Part shown: in pieces, positions 18,258 through 26,243 of the stretch | Numbering within the stretch: the stretch's first letter is position 1 | Layout of the letters: each line of letters opens with the position of its first letter | Assembly (NCBI GenBank): GCA_019359725.1 | Contig: JAHHGR010000028.1 | Location: 1-51,726, forward strand | From: Aphanocapsa lilacina HA4352-LM1 | Lineage (GTDB): Bacteria; Cyanobacteriota; Cyanobacteriia; Gloeobacterales; Gloeobacteraceae | Reading direction: 5' to 3' | DNA: 51,726 nt | Notes under the pieces: generated by a model | What the model was told of the DNA's origin: nothing | Databases searched by the model: none | The model's input: the letters and a program-made list of their open reading frames with translations, nothing else | Made by a program: the position numbers and the translations under genes

Positions 18258-18336
18258 CTTCATAGCCAACAATGGGACCCAACGCGTCCCCACCGGGCGT
18301 GCCACGATGGTTGAGTGTCTGTTGCCGGTGCGCGCG

Positions 18337-19284
18337 ATGGCAAGTGTCGATCTGCTGCCCTACAACTTGTTCAGTCGCCATCTGCAGGAGCGCTTTGGCG
18401 AAAAAGTCTTCAAAGTCACCCTCGATGCCGGTTTTGACTGCCCCAACCGCGACGGCACCCGGGCGCGCGGGGGCTGCACCTTCTGCGACGCCTCCGGTTC
18501 CTCAGCCCAGGTGAGCCCTCCGACCACCCCTCTAGATGTGCAGCTGCACCTCGGCATGGCGGGCTGGCGGCGCAAGTTTGGCCAGAAGGCCCGCAAATTC
18601 ATCGCCTACTACCAGGCGTTCACCAACACCCACGCGCCGGTAGACCGGCTGCGCGAAGTCTACCGGGTCGGCATGGAGCATCCCGACTGCGTGGGCGTCG
18701 CCATCGGCACCCGCCCCGACTGCGTGGGGGAGCCGGTGCTCGATCTGCTGGCTGAAATGGCCTCCCGCAAATACCTCTGGGTCGAGTACGGCCTGCAAAG
18801 CGCCCACGACCGGACTCTGGCACGCATCAACCGCGCCCACACCGTCGCCGAATTCGTCGATGCGGTGCGGCGCACCCGGGGGCGGGGCATCGAAGTCTGC
18901 GCCCACCTGATCCACGGCCTGCCCGGCGACACCCCGGAGATGATGCTCCAGTCGGTGGATTTGCTCGCTTCCCTTGCGGTCGAAGGCATCAAGATCCACT
19001 CGCTGCATATTGTCAAAGGCTCGGTCATGGCAGGGCAGTACCTGCGCGGCGAGATCCCGCTGATGAGTCAGGCCGAATATGTGCAGTGGGTGTGCGACTC
19101 GCTGGAGCGCTTGCCCTGGCAGATCAAAATCCACCGCCTTACGGGCGACGCCCTGCCGCACCTGCTCATCGCCCCGGAGTGGTCGCGCCACAAACTCGCC
19201 GTGCTGGGCGCCATTCAGCAGGAGATGCGCAGGCGGGGCACCAGGCAAGGTGCCTGGTGCCCCGCCTGCGCATCTGACACCTGA
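18337..19284 (+). CDS. Radical SAM protein, YhcC/TIGR01212 family
   Basis: 315 aa from the ATG at 18337; an ATG ten codons earlier (18307) is possible, and neither has a clear ribosome binding site. The 4Fe-4S motif is C-x11-C-x2-C (FDCPNRDG, GGCTFCDAS). Further family blocks are VGVAIGTRPDCV, WVEYGLQSAHDRTL, HLIHGLPGDTPEMM and IKIHSLHIVKGS. E. coli YhcC is related; the reaction is not established. The last 20 or so codons are encoded by a perfect 25-bp palindrome (19223-19275), giving an odd tail GTRQGAWCPACAS that seems added to the normal C-terminus. Confidence 0.88.
   Translation: MASVDLLPYNLFSRHLQERFGEKVFKVTLDAGFDCPNRDGTRARGGCTFCDASGSSAQVSPPTTPLDVQLHLGMAGWRRKFGQKARKFIAYYQAFTNTHAPVDRLREVYRVGMEHPDCVGVAIGTRPDCVGEPVLDLLAEMASRKYLWVEYGLQSAHDRTLARINRAHTVAEFVDAVRRTRGRGIEVCAHLIHGLPGDTPEMMLQSVDLLASLAVEGIKIHSLHIVKGSVMAGQYLRGEIPLMSQAEYVQWVCDSLERLPWQIKIHRLTGDALPHLLIAPEWSRHKLAVLGAIQQEMRRRGTRQGAWCPACASDT
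19223..19275. repeat. Perfect 25-bp inverted repeat at a gene 3' end
   Basis: Arms 19223-19247 and 19251-19275 are exact reverse complements with loop AGG. The stem is GC-rich and would form a very stable mRNA hairpin just before the radical SAM stop codon. No T-run follows, so it is not a standard terminator. CTGACACCTG directly after it also occurs near 39920, and reversed near 47150, hinting at a dispersed repeat family. Confidence 0.9.
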
Positions 19285-19366
19285 AACCTGTTAAGGAGTG
19301 TTGCGCCCATGGGGCCAGTGCCAGGCAAAGGCGTAGGATCATCGGGACGCTCAAGGAACTGAAGCT

Positions 19367-19810
19367 ATGACCCTGGCACGCTATGTCTACACACCGGATC
19401 CGCAGGAGGGGACGCTGCTCACCCCGGTGAACAATTCCACAGCGATCCGCTGGTTCATCGACAACCTGCCCATCAACCGGGTGGGGATGGATGAGTTTAC
19501 CCGCGGGCTGGAAATCGGCATGGCCCACGGTTACTGGCTCATCGGTCCTTTTGCGCTGCTCGGTCCTTTGCGCAACACCGAACTGGGTCTGGTGGCCGGG
19601 CTGGTCTCGACTATCGGTTTGCTGCTCATCTCGACCATCGGGCTTTCGGGCTACGCCTCGCTGGTCCAGGACGTACCGACCGAATTCGACCGCAAGGGCT
19701 GGAGTCGGCTTGCCGGCGGCTTTCTGGTGGGTGGCGTCGGGGGGGCCATCTTCGCGTTTGCGATTTTGCAGTTTTTCCCGCTGGTCTCCGCCATCGCCCG
19801 CATCCCCTAA
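19367..19810 (+). CDS. psaL: Photosystem I reaction center subunit XI
   Basis: 147 aa, ATG at 19367 with AAGGA about 9 nt upstream. PsaL binds chlorophyll and holds PSI trimers together. Recognisable parts are TLLTPVNNSTAIRWFIDNLP, the long first membrane region (GLEIGMAHGYWLIGPFALLGPL with its conserved Arg and Asn after it), the second helix (GLVAGLVSTIGLLLIS) and a third near the C-terminus. psaI, its usual partner, is absent on both sides, consistent with Gloeobacter. The NAD(P)HX repair gene starts 3 nt after its stop, a notable arrangement. Confidence 0.96.
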   Translation: MTLARYVYTPDPQEGTLLTPVNNSTAIRWFIDNLPINRVGMDEFTRGLEIGMAHGYWLIGPFALLGPLRNTELGLVAGLVSTIGLLLISTIGLSGYASLVQDVPTEFDRKGWSRLAGGFLVGGVGGAIFAFAILQFFPLVSAIARIP

Positions 19811-19813
19811 CCC

Positions 19814-21340
19814 GTGAGCGGGCTTTGCGCCTGCACTCTCGTCAGTGCCGCCCAGGTGCAGCAAGTCGAGGCGGCGCTGTTTGCCGCGGGGATGCCCGTC
19901 GAAGCCTTGATGGAAAAAGCGGGCCTGCGGCTGGCGGCGGCGATTGCCGCTGACTATCCGGCCGGGAGGTATCCGCGGGTGGGGGTGCTTGTCGGTCCCG
20001 GCCACAACGGCGGCGATGCCCTGGTGGTGGCGCGCGAACTGTGGCTGGCCGGGCGAGCGGTGCAGGTGTTCTGCCCGAGACCGCCCACCAAGCCCCTCGC
20101 CCGGACGCACCTTGATTACTTTCAGTCGCTGGGGGGCAAGGTGCACACCGGTGCAGTCCCTGAGGAACCGGGGGTGGATTTGTGGGTCGACGGCCTGTTC
20201 GGCTTTGGTCTGGAGCGGTCCGTCGCCGAACCCTACGCCGGGCTGATGGCGCAGGTGAATGCCTCGGGGGTGCCGGTAGCCGCCGTCGATCTGCCCTCGG
20301 GGCTTTCGAGCGAGACCGGTGAGGCTCTGGGCGGCCTCGCGGTGCGCGCGGCGCGCACCTACTGCCTAGGTCTGTGGAAGCGGGGGCTGTGGCAGGATGC
20401 GGCGCTCGATTGGCTCGGGGTGCCTGTGCGCCTCGATATTGGATTTGCCGAAGCGCAGGTGCGCTCGGTTCTGGGGGAGGATCACCGGTCAGCTCGGCTG
20501 TTGTTGCCCGATGCGGCCCGCGCCGGGCTGCCGCTGGCGCGCCCGGCTACGGCCCACAAGTACAGCGTCGGCACGCTGCTCGCGGTGGCGGGATCGCGCC
20601 AGTACGGGGGTGCTGCAACGCTGGTGGCGCTGGGGGCCCGCTCGGGCGGTCCCGGCATGCTCTATCTGGCCCTGCCCGAATCGCTGGCGGACCGGGTGGC
20701 GGCGCGGCTGCCGGAGGCGATTGTCTATTCCTGCCCACAAGCCGAAAATGGTGCCCTCGCCGATTTGGCGGGTGTGGACCTCAAAAAGTTCGACGCGGTG
20801 GTTTGCGGCCCGGGCTTGGGCAAAGCCGACCAGGCCCTGGTGCTTCGCCTGGCGCGCGAAGCAGCGGGCGCCCTGGTGCTCGACGCCGACGGTCTCAATT
20901 TGATCGCAGGTCAGCTGGAGGTGCTTGCGCAGCGCGCGGCCCCAACAGTGCTCACCCCGCACCCGGGGGAATTCAAGCGGCTTTTTCCGGACATTGCCCT
21001 TGCCGATCGCCAGGGGGCCGCCCGCACCGCCGCCCTTCGCTCCCACGCCTGGATCGTGCTTAAGGGGGCGCGCACGGTGGTCGCCTCCCCAAGCGGCCAG
21101 GTATGGGTCAATCCTGGCGGCTCACCCGCCCTCGCCCGCGGCGGTTCAGGCGATGTGCTCGCCGGGCTTCTCGGTGCCCTGCTCGCCCAGTGCGAGAATC
21201 CAGAACCGGCCGTGCTCGGTGCTGTCTGGTGGCACGCGGCGGCGGGAGAGTGGCTTGCCGACCGACACACCGTCCTGGGTGTCGATGCGGAGACCCTCGC
21301 GTTGGGATTGCTGCCGTTTCTGGCGGCGGACAGCCGTTAA
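19814..21340 (+). CDS. nnr: Bifunctional NAD(P)H-hydrate epimerase / ADP-dependent NAD(P)H-hydrate dehydratase
   Basis: 508 aa, GTG start. Repairs hydrated NADH and NADPH. Residues 1-215 are the YjeF_N epimerase (MPVEALMEKAGLRLA, VGPGHNGGDALVVAREL, AVDLPSGLSSETG). Residues 230-505 are the ribokinase-like dehydratase (KYSVGTLLAVAGSRQYGGAA, VCGPGLGK, LDADGLNLI, TPHPGEFKRL, LARGGSGDVLAG). The fusion is common in bacteria. It begins 3 nt after psaL, so both probably share a transcript, and it overlaps the convergent clpS by 4 nt. Confidence 0.95.
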   Translation: MSGLCACTLVSAAQVQQVEAALFAAGMPVEALMEKAGLRLAAAIAADYPAGRYPRVGVLVGPGHNGGDALVVARELWLAGRAVQVFCPRPPTKPLARTHLDYFQSLGGKVHTGAVPEEPGVDLWVDGLFGFGLERSVAEPYAGLMAQVNASGVPVAAVDLPSGLSSETGEALGGLAVRAARTYCLGLWKRGLWQDAALDWLGVPVRLDIGFAEAQVRSVLGEDHRSARLLLPDAARAGLPLARPATAHKYSVGTLLAVAGSRQYGGAATLVALGARSGGPGMLYLALPESLADRVAARLPEAIVYSCPQAENGALADLAGVDLKKFDAVVCGPGLGKADQALVLRLAREAAGALVLDADGLNLIAGQLEVLAQRAAPTVLTPHPGEFKRLFPDIALADRQGAARTAALRSHAWIVLKGARTVVASPSGQVWVNPGGSPALARGGSGDVLAGLLGALLAQCENPEPAVLGAVWWHAAAGEWLADRHTVLGVDAETLALGLLPFLAADSR

Positions 21341-21624
21341 GCCTGCTCCAGGGGGGCCATCGTCAGCCCCTCGCGCGACAGTTGCTCGTGGTAAAGTTCC
21401 GCCTGTTCGAGCGGACCCACCCAGACGATCGCCCGCCCCTCGCTGTGCACCTGTTGAGTCAGCTTCCAGGCGCGATCGGGGTGCATGTGGGGAATGTACT
21501 TGATCAGGCAGTTGGCCACGTGCTGGAAAGTATTGAAGTCGTCGTTGAGGACGATGACCTTCCAGGGCTTGAGGGCCTTGACGATGGTTTCCGGCTTGGT
21601 CGCAGTGACAGTAGCGCTCGACAT
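21337..21624 (-). CDS. clpS: ATP-dependent Clp protease adaptor ClpS
   Basis: 95 aa. Delivers N-degron substrates to ClpCP/ClpAP. Motifs are KVIVLNDDFNTFQHVANCLIKYIP (Asn-Asp-Asp-x-Asn lines the N-degron pocket) and the following Met and His positions (MHPDRAWKLTQQVHSEGRAIV). The length is normal. It lies downstream of a small membrane protein gene with a 34-bp gap, same strand. Confidence 0.95.
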   Translation of the reverse strand: MSSATVTATKPETIVKALKPWKVIVLNDDFNTFQHVANCLIKYIPHMHPDRAWKLTQQVHSEGRAIVWVGPLEQAELYHEQLSREGLTMAPLEQA

Positions 21625-21658
21625 CGCTCTTCGCTCGCTTAACGTCGGTCGTCTCAGG

Positions 21659-21832
21659 CTAGCCGTTGCCGTCGCCGCTGTCGCGCAGGTTCTTGGGGGT
21701 GATCTTGTTCACCCAACCGGGGGCCTCGCTGCCTTCCCAACCTGCCGGGCGCTTGGAGCTATACCAGGCAACCGAACCGATGGTCACGCACGCCACGAAG
21801 CCGACGGCCAGCAAAGCCCAAAAAATGACCAT
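21659..21832 (-). CDS. Small single-span membrane protein, unknown (Psb35-like?)
   Basis: 57 aa from the ATG at 21832, with GGGAGG about 5 nt upstream; the longer open frame lacks support. One membrane helix (residues 2-23, VIFWALLAVGFVACVTIGSVAW) is followed by YSSKRPAGWEGSE and a polar tail. Short cyanobacterial proteins with a helix and a similar W-Y-x-S-K-R-P-x-G-W-E stretch exist, possibly photosystem II accessory proteins such as Psb35, but I recall that sequence only loosely. It precedes clpS on the same strand. Confidence 0.75.
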   Translation of the reverse strand: MVIFWALLAVGFVACVTIGSVAWYSSKRPAGWEGSEAPGWVNKITPKNLRDSGDGNG

Positions 21833-21909
21833 GATCCCTCCCGGTAAAACCACCGTTGGTATCAATTTTAGAATAGATATGAAGAATAGATCTCCATCTA
21901 CCGCAGCTA

Positions 21910-21930
21910 ACCGCCCTCCACGGCGGTTTT
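21910..21930 (+). terminator. Terminator-like hairpin upstream of the acyltransferase gene
   Basis: ACCGCC pairs with GGCGGT around a 6-nt loop and is followed by TTT. It lies in the divergent gap, just before the acyltransferase start, so it could be an attenuator or a chance hairpin. Confidence 0.35.
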
Positions 21931-21968
21931 CTAGGATGAACGCACGTCCGCAGACCCGGTGTTTAGCC

Positions 21969-22712
21969 ATGCTTTCCCTGCCCACCCTGTCCCCTGTCGA
22001 TCTGGCCCAGTGGATGCTCGAAGCGTTCGGTACCCAGCTGCGCGTGCGCTACGAGCGACCCTTGCCCGCGGGCGAAGGCTGTCTGCTGGTGGTCAGCAGC
22101 CACCGCAGTTTCTTGGACGCGCCGCTGTTGGTGCGATCGATGGGCTCACCCGTCCGCCTGGTCTGCCACCACTACCTGGGCCAGGTACCGGTGGTCAACG
22201 AACTGGTCCGTCAGTTGGGTGGTTTTCACCTCGGTCCGGCGGGGCAGGGCTGGTCGACGCTGTTTCGCCAGGCGAGCCGCTATTTGCTGAGCGGGACCCA
22301 CGTAGCCATCTTCCCGGAAGGAGCGCAGCTGATTGCCGCCCACAGCCGGCCGGGCCAGGTGGCGACCTTCAGGCGGGGCTTTGCCCACCTGGCTTTGCGC
22401 AGCGGCATCGAGCATCTGCCGATTGTGCCGGTGGCCATCGTCTCCGAGCGCGAAGCGAGCGGTCCTCTGGTGCCCCTGCGGCTTCTGAGCCTCTTCGACG
22501 GCAGCGAACCGATGTTCCAGAAGGCGGGCTGGCATCCCTATGTGCTCTACGAACAGGTCGAATTGCGCGTCGGGGCGCCGCGCCGGCTCCGCCCGGAGGA
22601 GGTCGCCCGCTACCGCGGCGGGCAGGCAGCTGTCGTCACCGCCGCCCTGGCAGCCGAGCTAGAAGATGCCGCGCGCGAGTTGACCCTGACTGGAGGTCGC
22701 TATCCATGCTGA
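21969..22712 (+). CDS. PlsC-like acyltransferase (phytyl-ester-synthase-type acyltransferase half)
   Basis: 247 aa from the ATG at 21969; an ATG at 21936 is also in frame, and neither has a good ribosome binding site. The H-x4-D motif is SSHRSFLDAP and the second acyltransferase motif is IFPEGAQL. A following block LPIVPVAIVSE fits the family. It overlaps the alpha/beta hydrolase gene by 7 nt. In plant PES/DGAT proteins a similar hydrolase and an acyltransferase are fused, and Synechocystis has a related acyltransferase making neutral lipids. It may thus acylate phytol, diacylglycerol or lysophosphatidate; the exact acceptor is not readable. Confidence 0.82.
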   Translation: MLSLPTLSPVDLAQWMLEAFGTQLRVRYERPLPAGEGCLLVVSSHRSFLDAPLLVRSMGSPVRLVCHHYLGQVPVVNELVRQLGGFHLGPAGQGWSTLFRQASRYLLSGTHVAIFPEGAQLIAAHSRPGQVATFRRGFAHLALRSGIEHLPIVPVAIVSEREASGPLVPLRLLSLFDGSEPMFQKAGWHPYVLYEQVELRVGAPRRLRPEEVARYRGGQAAVVTAALAAELEDAARELTLTGGRYPC

Positions 22713-23449
22713 GCGAGCGGCCTTTGCTGGTTTATTTGCCGGGCCTCGACGGCACGGGCAAGCTCTTTTTTCAGCAGGAATTTAAACTCGCTGCCTACTG
22801 CGACGTCATTGCCCTGTCGATTCCGGTGGACGACCGCGGCGAGTGGCCCGACCTGATTGACCGGGTAGACGAGCTGATTGCCGCTCACCCCGGCCGCCGG
22901 GTGATTCTGTGCGGCGAATCTTTCGGCGGTTGCCTGGCGATGATCGCCGCCATCGCGCGGCCGGAGGCTTTCGATCGCCTGGTGCTGGTCAACCCGGCCA
23001 CCTCCTGGCGGCGGCAGACCTGGCTGAACCAGGGCGCGCGCTGGTTGGCCCTGCTGCCGACGGTGTCGCTGCAGGTCGCTGCTGTGGTGTTTTTGCCGTT
23101 TTTGAGCGCTACCAACCGCCTGACCCCGGAGGACCGTCGCACGCTGCTGACCACGGTGCGCCTGGTCTCGCGCGACACGATTCTCCACCGCCTCGAACTG
23201 ATGCAGCAATGCGACTGCGACGGGCAACTGCACCGGCTTTCGATGCCGACGCTGCTGTTGGGGGGACGGATGGACCGGTTGCTGCCCTCGGTACAGGAGG
23301 TGCAGTGGCTGGCTGAGCGGCTGCCGGATGCGCACGTCGAAATCTTGCCCTACAGTGGTCACGCCGCACTGATCGAAGAAGAACTCGATCTGGGGGCTTA
23401 CTTGCTCAAGTATGGCTTCGTGCACAAACCCAGCGAGCGCACCTTGTGA
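22706..23449 (+). CDS. Alpha/beta hydrolase (phytyl-ester-synthase-type hydrolase half)
   Basis: 247 aa, ATG at 22706 with GGAGG nine bases upstream, inside the end of the acyltransferase gene. The catalytic triad is Ser in CGESFGGCLA, Asp in GGRMDRLLPS and His in YSGHAALIEE. The start, LLVYLPGLDGTGKLFFQQE, matches the oxyanion-hole region of plant phytyl ester synthase. Translational overlap with the acyltransferase implies the two work together, for instance moving acyl groups from galactolipid or acyl-ACP to phytol (inference). Confidence 0.85.
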   Translation: MLSERPLLVYLPGLDGTGKLFFQQEFKLAAYCDVIALSIPVDDRGEWPDLIDRVDELIAAHPGRRVILCGESFGGCLAMIAAIARPEAFDRLVLVNPATSWRRQTWLNQGARWLALLPTVSLQVAAVVFLPFLSATNRLTPEDRRTLLTTVRLVSRDTILHRLELMQQCDCDGQLHRLSMPTLLLGGRMDRLLPSVQEVQWLAERLPDAHVEILPYSGHAALIEEELDLGAYLLKYGFVHKPSERTL

Positions 23450-23624
23450 AAACACCTGGGCAGCGAGCGCCGCAGGTACTGAGTCCCCTGCGGCTGTTGG
23501 AGGCGGACCGTCCGATTGGCGCCCTGCCGATTCTTCCGGGTTCGGCATCACTGCATACCAAATCCGGCAAGGGGGATTCCGGGTGCACCAGGACGGTCCT
23601 TGTCAGAGCTTCAAACCACGGTGG

Positions 23625-25226
23625 TTAGGCGGACTGAACCCCCGCTCGGCCGTTTTCAATCACAAACGAGGCAAAAGTCTCGATGGGAGAATCCGGGGTG
23701 CTCACCGACTCGACGTAGCGGATGTCCGCGAGCCAGCGCTCGCGGTTGAGGTGGCAGCGGATGTAACCGCGCCGGTCGCCGTCGAAGAACTTGATGTGGG
23801 GGTTCTGCGGGATCATGGGGCCGTAGTAGGGTCCGTAGACGATCGCATCGCCGTTGGTGGTGATCGATGGGGTGACAAATTCGGACGCGACCGTCGGCGA
23901 ATCGGGGTTCTTAAAGTCAAGCTTCAGATCGCTGACAAAAGTCGAGTGCCAGTCACCCGTGATCACTACCGGGTTGGCGATGCGCTCGATGGCGATATGG
24001 CGCAAAAGGCGCTGGCGGGCCACCGGATAGCCGTCCCAGCCGTCGTTCCAGTAGCGGGTGCCACCTTCTAAGTCATGGTTGAGTTCGGCCATCAGCACCT
24101 GCTGAGCGAGCACATTCCAGAGCGCCCCGGAGCGTTCGAGACCTTGGCGCAGCCAGCGCTCCTGATCGAAACCGGCCATCGTCTTGGTGGGGTCCAGGGC
24201 CGCTGCGCAGCGATCCGATTCGCCGTCGCCGCAGGGCTGGTCGCTGCGGTACTGGCGGGTGTCCAGCACACTAAATTCGGCCAGATCTCCAAAGGCGAGG
24301 CGGCGATAGAGGCGCAGGTTCGGCCCGTCGGGAATCGAAAGACGGCGCAGGGGCAGGTGTTCGTAGTAAGCCTTGTAGGCGGCGGCCCGGCGCATCAAGA
24401 ATGTCTCCACCGGCTCGAAATTTTCGGAGATGGCGTCGGTGTAGTCGTTTTCGACTTCGTGATCGTCCCAGGTAACCACCCAGGGGAAGCGGGCGTGGGC
24501 CGCCTGCAGGTCCGGGTCGGTCTTGTAGAGGGCGTGCTGGAGGCGGTAGCGATCGAGGGTGACGGTTTCGGGGGCGAAGGTGTCGGGTAGAGTGGCGCCC
24601 CGCACCCCGCCGGAGGCGATACCGTACTCGTAGGTGTAATCGCCCAGGTGCACCACCAGGTCGAGATCCTCTTCGACCATGCGCCGGTAGGGCGAGTAGA
24701 AGCCGTCGTCCCACTTCTGGCAGGTGGCGATGGCGAAGGCGAGGCTCTCGAGGCGCGAACCCGCGGCCGGGGCCGTTTTGGTGCGACCGACGGGGCTATA
24801 TTCGCTGCGGTAGCGAAACTGATAGAAGTACTCCCGGCTGGGTTCCAGACCAAAGACTTCGACGTGCACCGAGTGGGCCAACTCGGGCGAAGCGAGGGCC
24901 GTGCCGCGCCGGACAATGCGGCGCATCCCGGCGTCGGTGGCTACGAACCACTCGACGCTCACCCGACGGGTCGGCATGCCGCCGTCGGCCGCCAGCGGAT
25001 TGGGGGCCAGCCGCGTCCAGAGCACGATGCTGGTGGGCAGCGGATCGCCGGAGGCGACGCCTAGGGTAAAGGGTGTCGCTCCGAGGCTGGGGGCGGAGCG
25101 GGCGTCCTCGCCGCTGGTGAGCGCCAGGGCAAAAGCACCGGCGAGGGTGCCCGAGACCGCCAGAAACCGGCGACGGTTCAAAGACTTGCGGGCAAAGCTT
25201 TCGAGAGCAGGCCGGGAGTTGGGCAT
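23625..25226 (-). CDS. phoD: PhoD-type alkaline phosphatase / phosphodiesterase, Tat-exported
   Basis: 533 aa. The N-terminus has SLNRRRFLAVSGTLAGAFALAL, a twin-arginine signal, so it is exported folded. PhoD enzymes use Fe3+ and Ca2+ to cleave phosphomono- and diesters and supply phosphate. Metal-ligand blocks are visible: HLGDYTYEYG, VTWDDHEVENDYTD, LDTRQYRSDQPCGDG, and VVITGDWHSTFV. An N-terminal beta domain (FTLGVASGDPLPTSIVLWTRLAP) precedes the catalytic domain, as in Bacillus PhoD. It is convergent with the hydrolase gene after a 175-bp gap in which no gene is seen. Confidence 0.93.
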   Translation of the reverse strand: MPNSRPALESFARKSLNRRRFLAVSGTLAGAFALALTSGEDARSAPSLGATPFTLGVASGDPLPTSIVLWTRLAPNPLAADGGMPTRRVSVEWFVATDAGMRRIVRRGTALASPELAHSVHVEVFGLEPSREYFYQFRYRSEYSPVGRTKTAPAAGSRLESLAFAIATCQKWDDGFYSPYRRMVEEDLDLVVHLGDYTYEYGIASGGVRGATLPDTFAPETVTLDRYRLQHALYKTDPDLQAAHARFPWVVTWDDHEVENDYTDAISENFEPVETFLMRRAAAYKAYYEHLPLRRLSIPDGPNLRLYRRLAFGDLAEFSVLDTRQYRSDQPCGDGESDRCAAALDPTKTMAGFDQERWLRQGLERSGALWNVLAQQVLMAELNHDLEGGTRYWNDGWDGYPVARQRLLRHIAIERIANPVVITGDWHSTFVSDLKLDFKNPDSPTVASEFVTPSITTNGDAIVYGPYYGPMIPQNPHIKFFDGDRRGYIRCHLNRERWLADIRYVESVSTPDSPIETFASFVIENGRAGVQSA

Positions 25227-25315
25227 CTGTTCAAACCTCTTACGACTCGCGAGAATACAAGGCGAGCCGATTGTAGAAGCCGACCATTAATGCCCCTTTA
25301 TTTCCTGGTTAAGCG

Positions 25316-25552
25316 ATGCGCGTGATGTTTATCGAGTACGGCATGGGTCTCGACCTGCACGGTCAGAACGCGACGGTCGCGGCGGAGCGGGTGGATGCCG
25401 AGCAGGTCAAGCAGGTCTTCCCCTACGGCCAGGTGACGGTGCAGATTGTTCCAGGCGGTATGCTGTGCGCGAGCGGCATTGTGCTGCCGGAGCACGGCGA
25501 CAGCAAAGATCTAGTGATTATTGTCAACGCGGCGGTCGAAGTGGGCTACTGA
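25316..25552 (+). CDS. Lin0512-family small protein, apparently shortened
   Basis: 78 aa. The start FIEYGMGLDLHGQNATVAA and the end VKQVFPYGQVTVQIVPGG plus [12 protein letters not shown] fit the Lin0512 family, whose function is unknown. Usual members are about 110-120 residues; here the segment between these blocks (normally a helix with an NSLPG-type turn) is missing, as if deleted in frame. No strong ribosome binding site. It converges on the ABC ATPase gene with a 7-nt overlap. Confidence 0.7.
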   Translation: MRVMFIEYGMGLDLHGQNATVAAERVDAEQVKQVFPYGQVTVQIVPGGMLCASGIVLPEHGDSKDLVIIVNAAVEVGY

Positions 25553-26238
25553 GCGCTCATCACCTGGCTGGTTTCGGTTTCTAAAAGCCCGTCGCGCAGG
25601 CGCACCAACCGGCGGGCGCGATTACCCACTTCTTGATCGTGGGTGATCACTAGCACGGTGATCCCCTCGGCATTCAGCTCTTCAAAGAGCGCCAGCACCT
25701 CCTCGCCGGTGCGCGTATCGAGGGCGCCGGTCGGTTCGTCCGCCAGCAGAATACTCGGCCGGTTCATCAGGGCGCGGGCGATGGCGACGCGCTGCTGCTG
25801 GCCGCCGGAGAGCTGATTGGGCCGCTGCTGAATCTGGGCAGCCAGACCGACGCGCTCCAACAGTTCCGTTGCGCGCACTTTGCGCTCCTTCGCGGGCGTC
25901 CCGGCATACAGCGCCGGCAGCATCACGTTTTCGAGGGCGTCGGAGCGGGCCATCAAGTTGAACTGCTGAAAGACAAAGCCGATTTCGCGGTTGCGGATCT
26001 GGGCGAGGGCCTTGCGATCGAGGGTGGCGACGTTGTTGCCGTTGAGATAATAGTTGCCGGAGGTGGGCCGGTCCAGGCAGCCGATGATGTTCATCAAGGT
26101 CGATTTGCCCGAGCCCGACGGACCCATGATTGCCACGTACTCGCCGCTATCGATGTCAAGATCGATGCCCCGAAGCACGGGCACCTCGTTGTTGCCCAAT
26201 TTGTAGGACTTGCGGATATTCTCCAGACGAATGAGCAT
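25546..26238 (-). CDS. MacB/LolD-type ABC transporter ATP-binding protein
   Basis: 230 aa. Walker [11 protein letters not shown]-loop FVFQQFNL, signature [15 protein letters not shown], Walker [13 protein letters not shown] and H-loop VITHDQEV are all intact. The family powers MacB/FtsX-type permeases that expel substrates or move lipoproteins by mechanotransmission. It is last in the operon adaptor, permease, permease, ATPase, with 5 nt to the permease gene. Confidence 0.93.
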   Translation of the reverse strand: MLIRLENIRKSYKLGNNEVPVLRGIDLDIDSGEYVAIMGPSGSGKSTLMNIIGCLDRPTSGNYYLNGNNVATLDRKALAQIRNREIGFVFQQFNLMARSDALENVMLPALYAGTPAKERKVRATELLERVGLAAQIQQRPNQLSGGQQQRVAIARALMNRPSILLADEPTGALDTRTGEEVLALFEELNAEGITVLVITHDQEVGNRARRLVRLRDGLLETETSQVMSAQ

Positions 26239-26243
26239 GCGGG

